DNA of 64,000 bases, taken from positions 57,179 to 121,178 of the forward strand of contig CASENB010000005.1 in the NCBI GenBank assembly GCA_949289305.1. Direction: 5' to 3'. Position 1 is the first letter of the stretch. Each line of letters opens with the position of its first letter. Below, piece after piece: positions 35,976 to 46,727 of the stretch. The notes beneath the pieces were generated by a model. The model did not search any database. It saw nothing but the letters and a program-made list of their open reading frames with translations, and had not been told where the DNA came from. The DNA is from an uncultured Spirochaetales bacterium. GTDB lineage: Bacteria > Spirochaetota > Spirochaetia > Sphaerochaetales > Sphaerochaetaceae. A program made the translations under genes and the position numbers.

Positions 35976-37717
35976 ACGACACATGGGATCTATCAAGCCT
36001 ATGCAGAGACGATGATGCTTTTTACAAGGATTTAAAGAAACTTGAGAATAAAATAAAAGATGTAAAAAAACTGAAAGGAACGCTCTCTTTAAATGCCGAC
36101 AGTTTTTATAATGCGCTATCAAGTCTAGAGAAAATATTAAAAGAGACAGAGCGGCTTGGAAGCTATGCATTTTTAAAATACAGTGCGGACAGCAGCGACG
36201 CATCTGTCATGAATCTTCTTGGAAGCTATGAGAATGTTGAAAGCAAACTAAGCGAGGCCCTCTCATTCTTCGATCCGGAATTCATGGCTATAAGCGATGA
36301 TAAGATAAAAGAATTCTTAAAAGACAGACGAAGCAAGGATTATAAGGTATATATCAACAAGTCGAGAAGGTATAAGGAGCATACGCTATCGGAAAGAGAA
36401 GAACACCTGCTATCTTTATACTCCCCGCTCTCTTCTGCATTTCAAGACACCTTCCAGGATTTAGACAACATAGACTTGAATTTTGGTACGGTGCAAGGAG
36501 AGAAGCTTACCCATTCAAACTACATAAAGTTTTTAAAAGATGAGAGAGAAGAGATCAGAAAAGAGGCCTATGAGAGCTTCTACAGCGCATATGATAACAA
36601 CAAGCATACCATAGCAAGACTTTATGCAGGATCTATTAAAAACGACATATTCCTATCACGTGCAAGAGGCTATAAAAGCTCTTTAGAACGCTCGCTATTT
36701 TCAGACAAAATGCCTAAGAGCGTTTATTTAAACCTTATCAATGAAGTTCATAACGCATTTCCTTATCTTCACCGATATTACGAGCTAAAAGCAAAAAATC
36801 TAAACAAGGATAAGATAAAGCATAACGACGTATATCTCAGCCTTGTAAAAAGCGTGAACGTGAACTACAGCTATGACGATGCCGTAAACATAATTTCAGA
36901 GGCCGTAAAACCTTTAGGAGATGAATATGGCAACATACTTATTAAGGGCCTTAAAGATGACAGATGGGTAGATAGGTATGAAAACATAGGAAAAAGAAGC
37001 GGAGCATTCAGCGCAGGATGCTACACAGGAAAGCCTTATATCCTGACAAATTACGAGGACAGCGTATTAGATAGCGTATTTACACTGATACACGAAGGCG
37101 GGCACAGCATGCACAGCTACTACTCTGTAAGTAATAATCCATTTTTAAGTTACAACTACTCTATCTTTGAAGCCGAAGTAGCCTCCACATTCAACGAATC
37201 TCTTTTAACATCATATCTTATAAGCAACACGAGCGGTGAAGAAAAGAGATATATAGTATCAAAACACCTTGATGATATCGTAGCAACCCTTTTCAGACAG
37301 ACAATGTTTGCCGAGTTCGAACTTATAGTTCATGAGGCGGGAGAAAAAGGAGTGCCATTAACACTTGATCTATTCAGATCTGAGTACAGAAAACTCCTTA
37401 ACGCATACTTTGGAGATAAGGTTGAGATGCTGGAAGTAAGCGATCTTGAAGGACTGAGGATTCCGCACTTCTACAGAGCATTCTATACATATAAGTATGC
37501 AACTGGAATAAGCGCTGCCCTAGCCCTTTCAGAAAAAGTTTTAAACGGCGAAGAAAAAGAAAGGAATGACTACCTTTCATTCTTAAAATCCGGCGGATCA
37601 AAATACCCTCTGGAGGCATTAAAGAAGGCGGGAGTCGACATGTCAAAGCCATATGCGGTAAGAAGCGCGACAGAACACTTCAACTCTATGCTGGATCTCT
37701 ATGAAAGCCTTAGTTGA
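35951..37717 (+). CDS. pepF: Oligoendopeptidase F (M3B metallopeptidase)
   Basis: A 588-residue cytoplasmic zinc peptidase that cuts short peptides. The active site is TLIHEGGHSMHSYYS, with the HExxH motif at about residues 379-383 and the third ligand glutamate in SIFEAEVASTFNE. An N-terminal oligopeptidase domain (WDLSSLC onwards) precedes it, and length is normal. An AAGGAG site at 35935 supports ATG 35951, inside the end of rdgB. Its stop overlaps the convergent gene by 8 bp. Confidence 0.93.
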   Translation: MQRNEQKLNDTWDLSSLCRDDDAFYKDLKKLENKIKDVKKLKGTLSLNADSFYNALSSLEKILKETERLGSYAFLKYSADSSDASVMNLLGSYENVESKLSEALSFFDPEFMAISDDKIKEFLKDRRSKDYKVYINKSRRYKEHTLSEREEHLLSLYSPLSSAFQDTFQDLDNIDLNFGTVQGEKLTHSNYIKFLKDEREEIRKEAYESFYSAYDNNKHTIARLYAGSIKNDIFLSRARGYKSSLERSLFSDKMPKSVYLNLINEVHNAFPYLHRYYELKAKNLNKDKIKHNDVYLSLVKSVNVNYSYDDAVNIISEAVKPLGDEYGNILIKGLKDDRWVDRYENIGKRSGAFSAGCYTGKPYILTNYEDSVLDSVFTLIHEGGHSMHSYYSVSNNPFLSYNYSIFEAEVASTFNESLLTSYLISNTSGEEKRYIVSKHLDDIVATLFRQTMFAEFELIVHEAGEKGVPLTLDLFRSEYRKLLNAYFGDKVEMLEVSDLEGLRIPHFYRAFYTYKYATGISAALALSEKVLNGEEKERNDYLSFLKSGGSKYPLEALKKAGVDMSKPYAVRSATEHFNSMLDLYESLS

Positions 37718-38072
37718 TCTGTCTTATCGCATTAATCTTTCCATCTAGGAACGTAAAAGATATCTTTTTGCCATCAGCCGTGATTGCGCTGATGGCATTG
37801 TTTTTCTCTTCTGTCATATAAAAAGAATCAACAGGGAGAAATGAACTTAGCAAATTAAAACTTGAATCAATAAGTATGCTGTCAAGCGTGGTGTATTTTT
37901 CATACCACTCAAGACTCACGCTCTCTCTTAAAGCGTCCTCTAATACTTTATAATCGCTATCATCCTCATAGCTGATAACGATTCTATCTTTCCCATCCGC
38001 AGTATACGGGGCAACGGAATACAGAGAAAACAAGACAAAAGAAATGACAGCTATTAAGAGAACCTTCTTCAT
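37710..38072 (-). CDS. Small exported protein, unknown
   Basis: A 120-residue protein with an N-terminal signal peptide (MKKVLLIAVISFVLFSLYSV) and no lipobox, so it is probably periplasmic. The mature part is acidic, with a C-terminal beta-rich segment (ISFTFLDGKINAIRQ). It converges on pepF and diverges from the HD-domain gene. I recognise no family. Confidence 0.6.
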   Translation of the reverse strand: MKKVLLIAVISFVLFSLYSVAPYTADGKDRIVISYEDDSDYKVLEDALRESVSLEWYEKYTTLDSILIDSSFNLLSSFLPVDSFYMTEEKNNAISAITADGKKISFTFLDGKINAIRQIN

Positions 38073-38137
38073 ACGAAAATGATAAATAAATAATAAAAAA
38101 AAGCAAACTCATAATTTTTGTGCTACTCTTTTTTCAT

Positions 38138-39403
38138 ATGAAAAGAGAAGAAATTTTAGCTTTGCTTTATTCAGATTTTACACATTCCGTAAAAGATCCG
38201 CTCTGGGGAAACGTTCTTGTAACAAAAAACATAAAAGAGCTGCTTGAAGTAGAAGAAGTCGAGAAGCTCTCTCGTATCAAGCAGAACGGACCGGCGTACT
38301 TAATATATCCTGGAAGCGTCCATACGCGTCTTGAACATTCGATCGGAGTATATAATCTTTCACGCGAAATCATAATATCCCTTGCATCGAAAAATGGAGA
38401 ACTTCCTCTTACGAAAGAGGGCATATTGAGTTTTCTAATCTCTGCCCTCCTCCATGATATCGGACACTTTCCATATGCGCATTCACTAAAAGAACTCTCG
38501 ATTAGGGAACATGAAGAGATTGCGGCAACTCTTATCATAAGCAATGAAAAGTTAAGAGATGCGATAGAAAAGACAGGTGCGAATGCAAGACTCTGCGCAT
38601 CCATAATAGATAAAAACATAAAAGCTGATAATAAAGAAGTCGATCTTTACAGGAAGATACTATCGGGAACGCTAGATCCTGATAAGCTCGACTACCTCTC
38701 TCGCGATGCGTACTTCTCAGGCGTTCCGTATGGCACGCAGAATACTGACTACATAATAAAGAGTTTAGATTATCGAGATGGGAATATAGTTCTAGATGAA
38801 GATGCCATCGTATCGGTTGAACACGTTCTTTTTTCAAAGTATTTGATGTATAAGACCATCTACTGGCATAAAGGCGTAAGATGCGCAACCGCAATGATAA
38901 AAAAAGCGCTGATCTCCGCCTTGAACGACAATGTCATCACATATGACGACCTATATTTAAAAGATGATGTTGAGTTTTTCTCTCTCTCAAAAAAAATTGA
39001 TTATGAACCATTTAATCTTTTAAACCTTGTAGAACACAACAAGCTGTTTGAAAAGAAAGCTGAACTCGAACTTTCGGAATTTAAAGAACTGACCCAATTA
39101 AGTTCTAGCATAGAAACACGAGCGAAAGCAGAAGATATGATATATTCATCGCTAAAAAAGAAATACGCAGGCCTAAAAAAATACGAATGCATCATAGACA
39201 TACCAGAGCCTATAAATTTTGAAAGTTCTATGCTTTTAAAGAGAAAAGACGGAAGCATCAGCGAGATTAGAGAGAATGAGAGCGTCTTTAACAAGGAGGT
39301 TGGATCGCTCTTCTCATCAAGGCTTAGAAAGCTCTCGATCTTTTTACCACATTATGTTAGCCTAGATGATTTAAAAGACACTCTCAAGGAGAATTTCAGT
39401 TGA
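38138..39403 (+). CDS. HD-domain phosphohydrolase (SAMHD1/dGTPase-like)
   Basis: A 421-residue metal-dependent phosphohydrolase. The HD motif is complete: histidine in THTRLEHSIGVY-like VHTRLEHSIGVY, the HD pair in LLHDIGHFPYAH, and a distal aspartate in LDPDKLDYLSRDAYFSGV. This arrangement is that of SAMHD1 and bacterial deoxynucleotide triphosphohydrolases, although the precise substrate is not fixed by the motifs. I start it at ATG 38138; the frame extends to a GTG six codons earlier, and neither has a clear ribosome-binding site. It ends with a 4-bp overlap with the next gene. Confidence 0.82.
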   Translation: MKREEILALLYSDFTHSVKDPLWGNVLVTKNIKELLEVEEVEKLSRIKQNGPAYLIYPGSVHTRLEHSIGVYNLSREIIISLASKNGELPLTKEGILSFLISALLHDIGHFPYAHSLKELSIREHEEIAATLIISNEKLRDAIEKTGANARLCASIIDKNIKADNKEVDLYRKILSGTLDPDKLDYLSRDAYFSGVPYGTQNTDYIIKSLDYRDGNIVLDEDAIVSVEHVLFSKYLMYKTIYWHKGVRCATAMIKKALISALNDNVITYDDLYLKDDVEFFSLSKKIDYEPFNLLNLVEHNKLFEKKAELELSEFKELTQLSSSIETRAKAEDMIYSSLKKKYAGLKKYECIIDIPEPINFESSMLLKRKDGSISEIRENESVFNKEVGSLFSSRLRKLSIFLPHYVSLDDLKDTLKENFS

Positions 39404-40173
39404 AGACGAGCTACAAAGAGATAATTGACGGAAGCATTCCGCCATGGCTGATGAGATTCATAAAAGACACAGGCAAAGGAATTAATGAATTTGAAATGAT
39501 AAAAGACAAAGATACAGTCTTAATCTCCGCAAGCGGAGGCAAGGACAGCCTCTGTCTTTCTCTTGCACTCTCAATCAGACGGAAATGGCTTCCTATCGAT
39601 TATAAGTTGAAAGCTCTGATGATCAATTGGATCGAGCATCCTATAGAAGAGGATTACAGAGATAAGTTAAAAGAGTATTACAGCGCGTTGGATATAGATT
39701 TTGAGATCGTAGATGAGAATCAGTTTCCCTCTTCTTTCAAAGGAAACTTCAACTGCTATCTTTGTTCAAGAAACAGAAGACGAATTCTATTCGACTATGC
39801 AAGTAAAAACGATATAAAACTAATTGCAATGGGACACCATCTAGATGATCTTGTTGAAACAAGCCTGATGAATTTATGTTTCAGAGCGGACTTTTCAACA
39901 ATGAAACCCGTTCAGGAGTTCTTTGACGGAAAACTCTATGTAATAAGGCCTATGATAAAGGTTCATGAGAACGTCACTAGGCGCATTGCAGAGCTTTACG
40001 ACATTCCTACGGTCAAACCGGTATGCCCATATGATCAAACGAACGTCAGGGCGAGATTAAAGCCGATTGTAAAAGAGCTTTGCCACTTAGACAAGCTGAC
40101 AAGGGAGCATATTTACTCTTCATATGCCTTTCCAAGCCCATTAAAGAGCGATACAGAGAAAGAGGAAATTTAA
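39400..40173 (+). CDS. ttcA: PP-loop ATPase, tRNA 2-thiocytidine synthetase TtcA-like
   Basis: A 257-residue adenylating enzyme of the TtcA/TilS superfamily. The PP-loop is ASGGKDSLCL (about residues 46-55). A CYLCSRNRRRILFDYA segment (about 120-135) matches TtcA's first cysteine pair, and MGHHLDDLVETSLMNL (about 144-159) its second conserved block; a single cysteine appears in VCPYDQ. TtcA thiolates cytidine 32 of certain tRNAs through an Fe-S cluster. The start is TTG 39400, with AAGGAG upstream, overlapping the HD gene. Other PP-loop thiolases are possible. Confidence 0.7.
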   Translation: MKTSYKEIIDGSIPPWLMRFIKDTGKGINEFEMIKDKDTVLISASGGKDSLCLSLALSIRRKWLPIDYKLKALMINWIEHPIEEDYRDKLKEYYSALDIDFEIVDENQFPSSFKGNFNCYLCSRNRRRILFDYASKNDIKLIAMGHHLDDLVETSLMNLCFRADFSTMKPVQEFFDGKLYVIRPMIKVHENVTRRIAELYDIPTVKPVCPYDQTNVRARLKPIVKELCHLDKLTREHIYSSYAFPSPLKSDTEKEEI

Positions 40174-40239
40174 AATAGTTGTAATTTTTCTTATGGCATT
40201 CTGTTATATTTATATGATAGACTATATGGGAGGTTCAGA

Positions 40240-43200
40240 ATGAAGAGAATATTGACAGCCTTAGTTTTAGCTTTATGCATTTTTAGTTTATCTGCTAGCA
40301 ATCTAGACTACATTACGGTTTCAAGCGATAATTTCCGCTTGTATGACAGTTATGGAGCAAGGATAGATCTAAAAGATGAGATTCCTTCTGATCTTGAGGG
40401 AATGATCGTATTAACAGACGAAGAGCCTGTTACGTTTAACACAGTATATGGAGATATAACACTATCAAGTTCGTCAATCTTCTCCATTCTCTCATTAGAT
40501 CCGTCATCCCCAACATTCTATCTTGTAAACGGAGAGGCTTCTATCGATTTAAAAGAAGATGTAAGCACATTATTCTACACGCCTGTAACGCTTACAGCTA
40601 TTACTAAAGCAGGCTCTTATAAGCTCGTAAGCACAGAAGATGAAGAAGCAGTATATAACTACAGTGAGAGCGAAAGCATCTACTCTTTCGATGCGACGAC
40701 AGGAGTTACATATACTCTTGAGCCTCTAACATATTCAAGTCTAACGAAACAAGTTTTGAACAAAGCAATTACAGAAGATGTAATAGAAGAAGATAATGCG
40801 ACAACACCTACTATGCCTGTCTTAAAGGATGTAGTAAGAAGGCTTTCCCTTCCATCGGCTCCTAAAGTATATGTGGAAGGCAGGTACATGCCGGTTCTTC
40901 CAAGCCAGCCAAGCATCTTCTACGATATAAGCTTACAAACAACAGGAACTCCGGAACGCCCAGAGATAAGAGCAATAAGCTATGAAACTGGATTAGTAGC
41001 ACCGAGCGTTCAGACAATTGAACTTGAAAAAAAAACAATAGCAGATTAGATCTGCTTTTTAAGATAAGGGCTTACTCCGGAGCAAAAGACGAAGTAAGCC
41101 TTTCTACTGCGGTAATTCCAACACTTACTATAGGATCCTTCCACTTATCTCTTAATATAGATGCAAACAAGATAGACGAATACAGCAGCGAGGCAAAACC
41201 GCTTGCGCTCGCATTCTCTTTTATAAACGCAGTAAGATACGAAAACGATCACATCACGTTCACGCTCGATAGAACTACGCCTATCAGCGGTGATAATGCA
41301 GGGCTTTTTAACGGCGTCGTCCACGAATGGGACGGACTTAATGAAAAGCTAAGCCTTAACTTCCTTTTAGACACGACATATTTCGATTTTAGGGTATATG
41401 CAAACGATCTTTCATTTTCTTCTAGCGATGAAGATGCCGTAATCTATAGTGGCGATGTCCTCTCTTTCACATTTTCAAAGTCATGGCCAGTAGAGATTGC
41501 ATTAGAGCTATTTTCTGCAATCAGATACAACAATCTTGATAAGACTACCTACTACCCTTCCATATTCATGGACCTTCCTCTCGTTTCTTTAGAAGACATC
41601 TCTTTTGGATTGAGATTTGGATTTCTAACATCCCTTGAAGATTTCAGCCTCAGCAGTTTCAAAGATTCTGGAGCCTCATTCTTCTTTTCCATTCCGTTTA
41701 GAATATATGATGACGAGATACGACTCGGTCTTTATCTTCAGAGAGACGGAGTCTACTACAATCTTTTTAATGAAAACTACAAGCCGTCATTTGAAAGCGA
41801 CAGTTTTGCCATCTTTTTCGACAGCGACCTTAATTTCGATCATTTCGGATTAAACATCAACACATTTATCAATCTCTCATCTAAAGACTTGTCGCTCTAT
41901 GAGGACAGTTCCTATTTCGACATATCTGCTTCATTCAGCCTTGGGAATATGGACTTCACATTAGGGGCGAGAAAACAGAATCTTTTTACTTTTAGAAACT
42001 ACATTGAAACTTCCGATTTCTATCTTGGGCTCGGAATGACTATAAACAGCATTGAGACGAAAATGCAGATAAGATACAGAAACGGACAGCCAGAGATAGG
42101 CTTTTCATCCTCTTTGGCCTTTATTGATGCGGAGATAAGCAAAAATGAAGAAGAGAGATTCGACAGTCCTGTTGATCTGACTTTCTCTCTTGGATTTGAA
42201 AACTATTTCGAAGAAGGTCTTTTCTTTAATATAATTCCTGTTATCAAGATACACGGAGATGAGTATTCGGTTTCATTCAGACTTCCTCTTTATCTTGAAA
42301 TAGAAGAGATGAAGCTGAGCCTTGTTTCTTTAAAAGCAGATCCCTGGTTCGACATGTGGCAGGATAATTCCTCATTAAGCGACGTGTACGATTCAATTAC
42401 AGACATGTTCTCCCTTATAGAAGAAGTACATCTTGGACGAGCTGAAGAGACTACGTTCTTTATCGATGCAAATAGGATGACAAGAAGAAACGACGTATTC
42501 TTTGAGAACTACAAATCATTCGACGCTCTTTCACTCGATACGGGCTTCCACTTCTATAATCTCGACTTCGGACTCTACATAGACGATCTTGAAGCTGTTA
42601 AGATCATAGATCCATACATTACATTCTACCCTTTCAGTTACCTTGGCGCCGCAATGAGCATAAGCGCGCCAACAGAGCTCAGGCTTGTTAATGCGATGAA
42701 CTTCACGCTTAATTCATTCTTGGGGCTTACATACACGCAGCCGTTTTTAAATCAGAGATTAAACGTCTCTTTGTTTCTTTACGGAGAACTTTTTGCACGT
42801 TATGAAAACGGAAGTCCTGTAGAAACTGGCGTAATATATGATTTCGACAACAACGAGCTGTACGGCTATCTTGTCGGAGCTGAAATAAACTGGAAGGAAA
42901 CTAATTACGAGATAAATCTCAGCGGAGGAATACACTCAGGAAGAATCTACCCGAACTACTTTAATTCGTTCACAGCGCTTAACCCCGATCTCGACAGGAC
43001 GCAATATCAGATTGAAGGACTCAGCTACTACCTTATTTTCGATACCAGTTTGAACTTTGAGAACTTCTCATTCCTTTTTAAGTACAGCATGCCCAATATC
43101 GCAAAGGTCTTTGAAAACATAGACGACTATTATGGCGACATGCTGACGCTTGACTTATCTTTTACGCTAAACAACGGAGTCGGGCTTCATTTCTCCCTAT

Positions 43201-43427
43201 CACGAAATAATTTCATATCTACACTTGATGAGATGAATAATTTTTATGAGTATTTAAATAGCGAGAATACTATATACTCAGCAGCCCTCGTAAAAGAATT
43301 TGATGATTTGACACTTGAAGTGGAACTTAGCACTGTGGCAATCTATGAAGAGGGAGAGTATATGAACTCATACCGTCTTAGCTCGGTGAGCCCAAGACTG
43401 AAAGTTAATGCAAGGGTTGGTTTTTAA
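40240..43427 (+). pseudogene. Large outer-membrane barrel protein, frameshifted at an A9 tract
   Basis: Two frames join into one protein of about 1060 residues. The first part has a signal peptide (MKRILTALVLALCIFSLSAS) and a FecR-like beta domain. The second is a long run of alternating aromatic/polar strands (FSLGNMDFTLGARKQ, NFSFLFKYSMPN), ending in KVNARVGF, a C-terminal phenylalanine typical of outer-membrane barrels. The break is in nine consecutive A residues (41029-41037 region, 'TTGAAAAAAAAACAA'); ten would keep the frame through NNSRLDLLFKIRAYSG into the barrel. So it is currently OFF after about 266 codons, by phase variation, mutation or miscounted homopolymer. The stop overlaps the mutL start (TAATG). 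Confidence 0.75.
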
Positions 43428-45253
43428 TGCAGAGTATTAACAAGTTATCAGACAGGCTAGCACAAAGGATAGCAGCCGGAGAGGTCGTAGAAAGGCCTGA
43501 AAGCATACTTAGGGAATTCATTGACAACAGTATTGATGCGCATTCAAGCGAAATCATAATTGAAATTGAAAACGGTGGAATAGACTGCGTACTCGTTAGG
43601 GACGATGGAAAAGGAATAAGCCGTGAAGATTTAAATGTGATTGCAAATCGCCATGCGACAAGCAAGATAAAAAATGAAGACGATCTTTATAACATACGCA
43701 CTCTTGGATTCAGAGGAGAGGCCCTCTACTCCATCTCATCAGTAAGCAGGCTTACAATCCTTTCTCACGATAGGGAAAACGGGGATGCCAATAAGCTTGT
43801 AATAGACAACGGAGAGAGAAAAGATATAGAAAAAGCGGCGCTTGAGAAAGGAACGGTAATAAAAGCAGAAGATCTTTTTCTAGACATTCCAGCAAGGAGG
43901 CAGTTTCTTAAAAAGGCAAGTACTGAGGCTAACGCCTGTAAAAACCTTGTAATTGCAAGAGCGCTTGCCAATCCTTCTATTGCATTCAAATTCTACAGCG
44001 ATGGCGCGCTAAAGCTAAATTTTGAAAAAGCTGAAAGCCTAAAAGAGAGAATAATGATGTATTACCGCCCTCTAGGAATAGAGAGCGCGGACGTCATGCA
44101 TTTAAAAGGCAGCGATGAGGATTATTCCATAGATATCGTGGCAACTACAAGCGCAAGACGCAGAAGCGACAGAAAGGAAATAAGAATATATGTGAATGGC
44201 CGTCCCGTTGACGAGTATTCTTTGATGCAGGCTGTATCGTACGGCTATGGAGAACTGCTTCCTGGAGGATCTTTTCCATATGCGGCAGTCTTCATAAACG
44301 ATAAGGCTGAGTTCGTGGACTTTAACATCCATCCTGCAAAAAAAGAGGTCAAAATAAGAAATATAAACGACATACACCATGCGATCGTACTTCTTTTAAA
44401 AAACGGAATCGAGAGGAAGATACCAGAGATAAAAGCAGAGGAAGACAATTCAACACTTTTTAAAGACGACGAATGGCAAAGCCTTAGCGTACGCACTGTA
44501 AGAAGAGGAACTGGAAACGACTATAGCTATGGCAGCTTCAAGAGGGCCGAACTTAAGGTTTCTGACAAAAGCTACAACTATGATAAAACCGACAGGCCTA
44601 AAGACAGCTCTTGGATTGAAAAGGCAAAAGAGATAAGGCGGGAGAGGGAGGAACGAGAGAGGCTTAGCATAGAAAATACAGTAAAAGAGGTGAAAAAAGA
44701 GAAAGAAGTTGTTCATCCGCTATTCCATTATATAGGACAGGCTTTCAATCTGTTTTTAATTGCAGAGAAGGACGATGAGCTTTATTTCGTAGATCAACAT
44801 GCCGCGCATGAAAGGATAATTTACGATGAGCTTCTTGAGAAAAAGAGCGTACAGCGCCTATTAGTGCCAATAGAACTCGATACGGAAGAAGACGTTTCTA
44901 TTTTCTTGGATAAAAGCAAAGACATATATTCGCGCCTTGGCATCGAACTTGAAAAAAAAGACGGCAAATGGTTCATTGTAAGCCTTCCATCTGTTGCTCG
45001 TGAAATCGAGAAGGAAGTGGCTGCGTTCATAAGCTTGAACACTGGAGACGAGAAGGAACTTGAGATGAACATATTCGCCATAATCGCATGTAAAAGCGCA
45101 GTAAAGGCGGGAGATGAATTAGACAGGTTCAGTGCAGAAGCAATACTTGAGAAGGTGTTTGCAATGAAAGAGCCCGCTTGTCCGCACGGAAGAACATTCC
45201 TAATTAAATTAAAGGAAAAAGATTTAAGGCTAATGGTCGGAAGAACGGGCTAA
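43427..45253 (+). CDS. mutL: DNA mismatch repair protein MutL
   Basis: A 608-residue GHKL ATPase that links mismatch recognition to strand removal. N-terminal motifs are IAAGEVVERPESILREFIDNSIDA (residues 13-36), DDGKGIS, GFRGEALYSISSVS and NIHPAKKEVK. The C-terminal endonuclease domain is present: DQHAAHERIIYDE (D in place of the second E of the usual DQHAxxExxxxE), ACKSAVKAGDE and CPHGRTF. So it is probably an endonuclease-type MutL. Its ATG shares a base with the stop of the preceding gene. No mutS is in the window. Confidence 0.94.
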   Translation: MQSINKLSDRLAQRIAAGEVVERPESILREFIDNSIDAHSSEIIIEIENGGIDCVLVRDDGKGISREDLNVIANRHATSKIKNEDDLYNIRTLGFRGEALYSISSVSRLTILSHDRENGDANKLVIDNGERKDIEKAALEKGTVIKAEDLFLDIPARRQFLKKASTEANACKNLVIARALANPSIAFKFYSDGALKLNFEKAESLKERIMMYYRPLGIESADVMHLKGSDEDYSIDIVATTSARRRSDRKEIRIYVNGRPVDEYSLMQAVSYGYGELLPGGSFPYAAVFINDKAEFVDFNIHPAKKEVKIRNINDIHHAIVLLLKNGIERKIPEIKAEEDNSTLFKDDEWQSLSVRTVRRGTGNDYSYGSFKRAELKVSDKSYNYDKTDRPKDSSWIEKAKEIRREREERERLSIENTVKEVKKEKEVVHPLFHYIGQAFNLFLIAEKDDELYFVDQHAAHERIIYDELLEKKSVQRLLVPIELDTEEDVSIFLDKSKDIYSRLGIELEKKDGKWFIVSLPSVAREIEKEVAAFISLNTGDEKELEMNIFAIIACKSAVKAGDELDRFSAEAILEKVFAMKEPACPHGRTFLIKLKEKDLRLMVGRTG

Positions 45254-45603
45254 GGCGCATAGTAGCTGACAGCGCCCTCTGCTTCCGTCCCCCTTGATCC
45301 ATAGATTCTATAGCTGTATTCTCCCTCTGGGAACACGGCTCTATTCGTAAGTTCTAAAAAAGCCCTGTAAAAACCATCTTCTTCTGTTAACTGATCGGAC
45401 CATGAGATGACGTTGTTAGGATCTGTTATGGTTATGCTATACTCTTCCCCTTCAACGCCATCGATGGATGAAGAGAATATAAGGACATCTTCTCCATCGG
45501 CATTTTCAAGGTGAAGATTTGAGCTTATGACATTAAAAGTGCTCTTTTCGCATGAAAAGAGCATTAGAAATAACAATGAAACAAAAAAGATCTTCTTTAT
45601 CAT
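45250..45603 (-). CDS. Small putative lipoprotein, unknown
   Basis: A 117-residue protein with a lipoprotein signal peptide: MIKKIFFVSLLFLMLFSC, lipobox LFSC. The mature part reads as an immunoglobulin-like or fibronectin-like beta sandwich (EEYSITITDP, GEYSYRIYGSRGTE). It overlaps the start of its neighbour's stop by 4 bp in the acyltransferase transcript and ends against mutL. I recognise no family. Confidence 0.65.
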   Translation of the reverse strand: MIKKIFFVSLLFLMLFSCEKSTFNVISSNLHLENADGEDVLIFSSSIDGVEGEEYSITITDPNNVISWSDQLTEEDGFYRAFLELTNRAVFPEGEYSYRIYGSRGTEAEGAVSYYAP

Positions 45604-46727
45604 TTAATTTCTTTTAATCTTTCTCTCACAGGGTTTGCATAGCTGTTCAAAACATAATTCTTAACATCATCCTGAAGATGAGAGATTCTGAACATGAAAT
45701 GATCTGTATCTAAATTCTTATAAAGCTCCTCATGCTTCCTAGTGTTTTCAAGATAATCATATGCAAAATAATTCGTATCCCAAAGCTTATAGATAAGGTG
45801 TATCTGCCTGTCAAGTTCCCTTGCGACATCTTCAGCCTTATCGTAAGAGCCTGAAAGAGGCGTTCCGAATGCGACATGGATATTTCCTTTAAATCCCCTT
45901 ATTCCTTTTATCATGGAAATAGTGTCTTCGTACTTTCTCTTCTCGTAGCCGCCGTCTTTGATCGTCTTAACCTCTTCACGCCCCATGTTGATGTCATTCG
46001 GATTGTACTGATAACTTATTGCTACGGGCACGATATTCAGCTTGCTCATTAGTTCATTGAATTTTATTCCGCTTCCTTTTTTTGAAAGGTATAGCATCTT
46101 AATGATTGCCGGATGTGTTTCATCTTTGCCATCCTTGCTTCTGCCGCTTTTCTGGGCAACCCAGATCGAGTATCCGTCCTCTATTATCGTATCTACAAAG
46201 TATTCGCTGAGCCTTATCGTCTCAAGATACTTCTCTCTCATAGGAAGATCTCTTTTTACGATTATTCCACCATTAAGACGAAGCAGATCTCCAACAAAGG
46301 GATTTGCGATTAGATTGTCTCCAAACGCCATCTGGCACATGCTCTTACCGTTTAGATGCAGAGTGTAATCTACAAGAGTGCAGTCAAGAATAATGTCTCT
46401 GTGGGTAGATACATATAGATATGCCTTGCTGCTATCAATATTCTCAAGACCTGAGAATGTAAGGCCTGTAGAAGTGTTCTTAATAACTGCAGGCATGAAG
46501 ATTCCCATTGTAAGCCAGGCTTGGAAATCCGTATAGCTATGGATCTTGTCCTTTACAGAATCAATATAATTTAAAAGGATCTTTTTGCCATCTTCTCCAT
46601 CTTCTACAAACGAATTAGCAAAAGACGAGATCTTGTCCGTCGAAACCAAAAAGCGCTGGAAGGCTTTGTCGAATTCCTCTCCGACATATGGCGTGATATC
46701 ATGATACTTCTTCTCTCTATCTTTCAT
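45600..46727 (-). CDS. Glycerophospholipid-type acyltransferase
   Basis: A 375-residue acyltransferase (PlsC/PlsB-like domain). The catalytic block is STHRDIILDCTLVDY (about residues 109-123), with the usual histidine and a distal aspartate, followed by GGIIVKRD (about 153-160), VAQKSGRSKDG (about 186-196) and VPVAISYQ. The chain is longer than PlsC and has no obvious membrane helix. It probably acylates lysophosphatidate or a related acceptor. It sits 4 bp inside the stop of the small lipoprotein gene and overlaps the dihydroorotate-dehydrogenase-like gene by 11 bp, so all three are co-transcribed. Confidence 0.75.
   Translation of the reverse strand: MKDREKKYHDITPYVGEEFDKAFQRFLVSTDKISSFANSFVEDGEDGKKILLNYIDSVKDKIHSYTDFQAWLTMGIFMPAVIKNTSTGLTFSGLENIDSSKAYLYVSTHRDIILDCTLVDYTLHLNGKSMCQMAFGDNLIANPFVGDLLRLNGGIIVKRDLPMREKYLETIRLSEYFVDTIIEDGYSIWVAQKSGRSKDGKDETHPAIIKMLYLSKKGSGIKFNELMSKLNIVPVAISYQYNPNDINMGREEVKTIKDGGYEKRKYEDTISMIKGIRGFKGNIHVAFGTPLSGSYDKAEDVARELDRQIHLIYKLWDTNYFAYDYLENTRKHEELYKNLDTDHFMFRISHLQDDVKNYVLNSYANPVRERLKEIK

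Noticed and set aside
40240..41049. The first part of the broken barrel protein as a separate complete gene
   Set aside because: The sequence after its stop continues in another frame as barrel-like protein with no start signal, and the join is exactly at a nine-A run.
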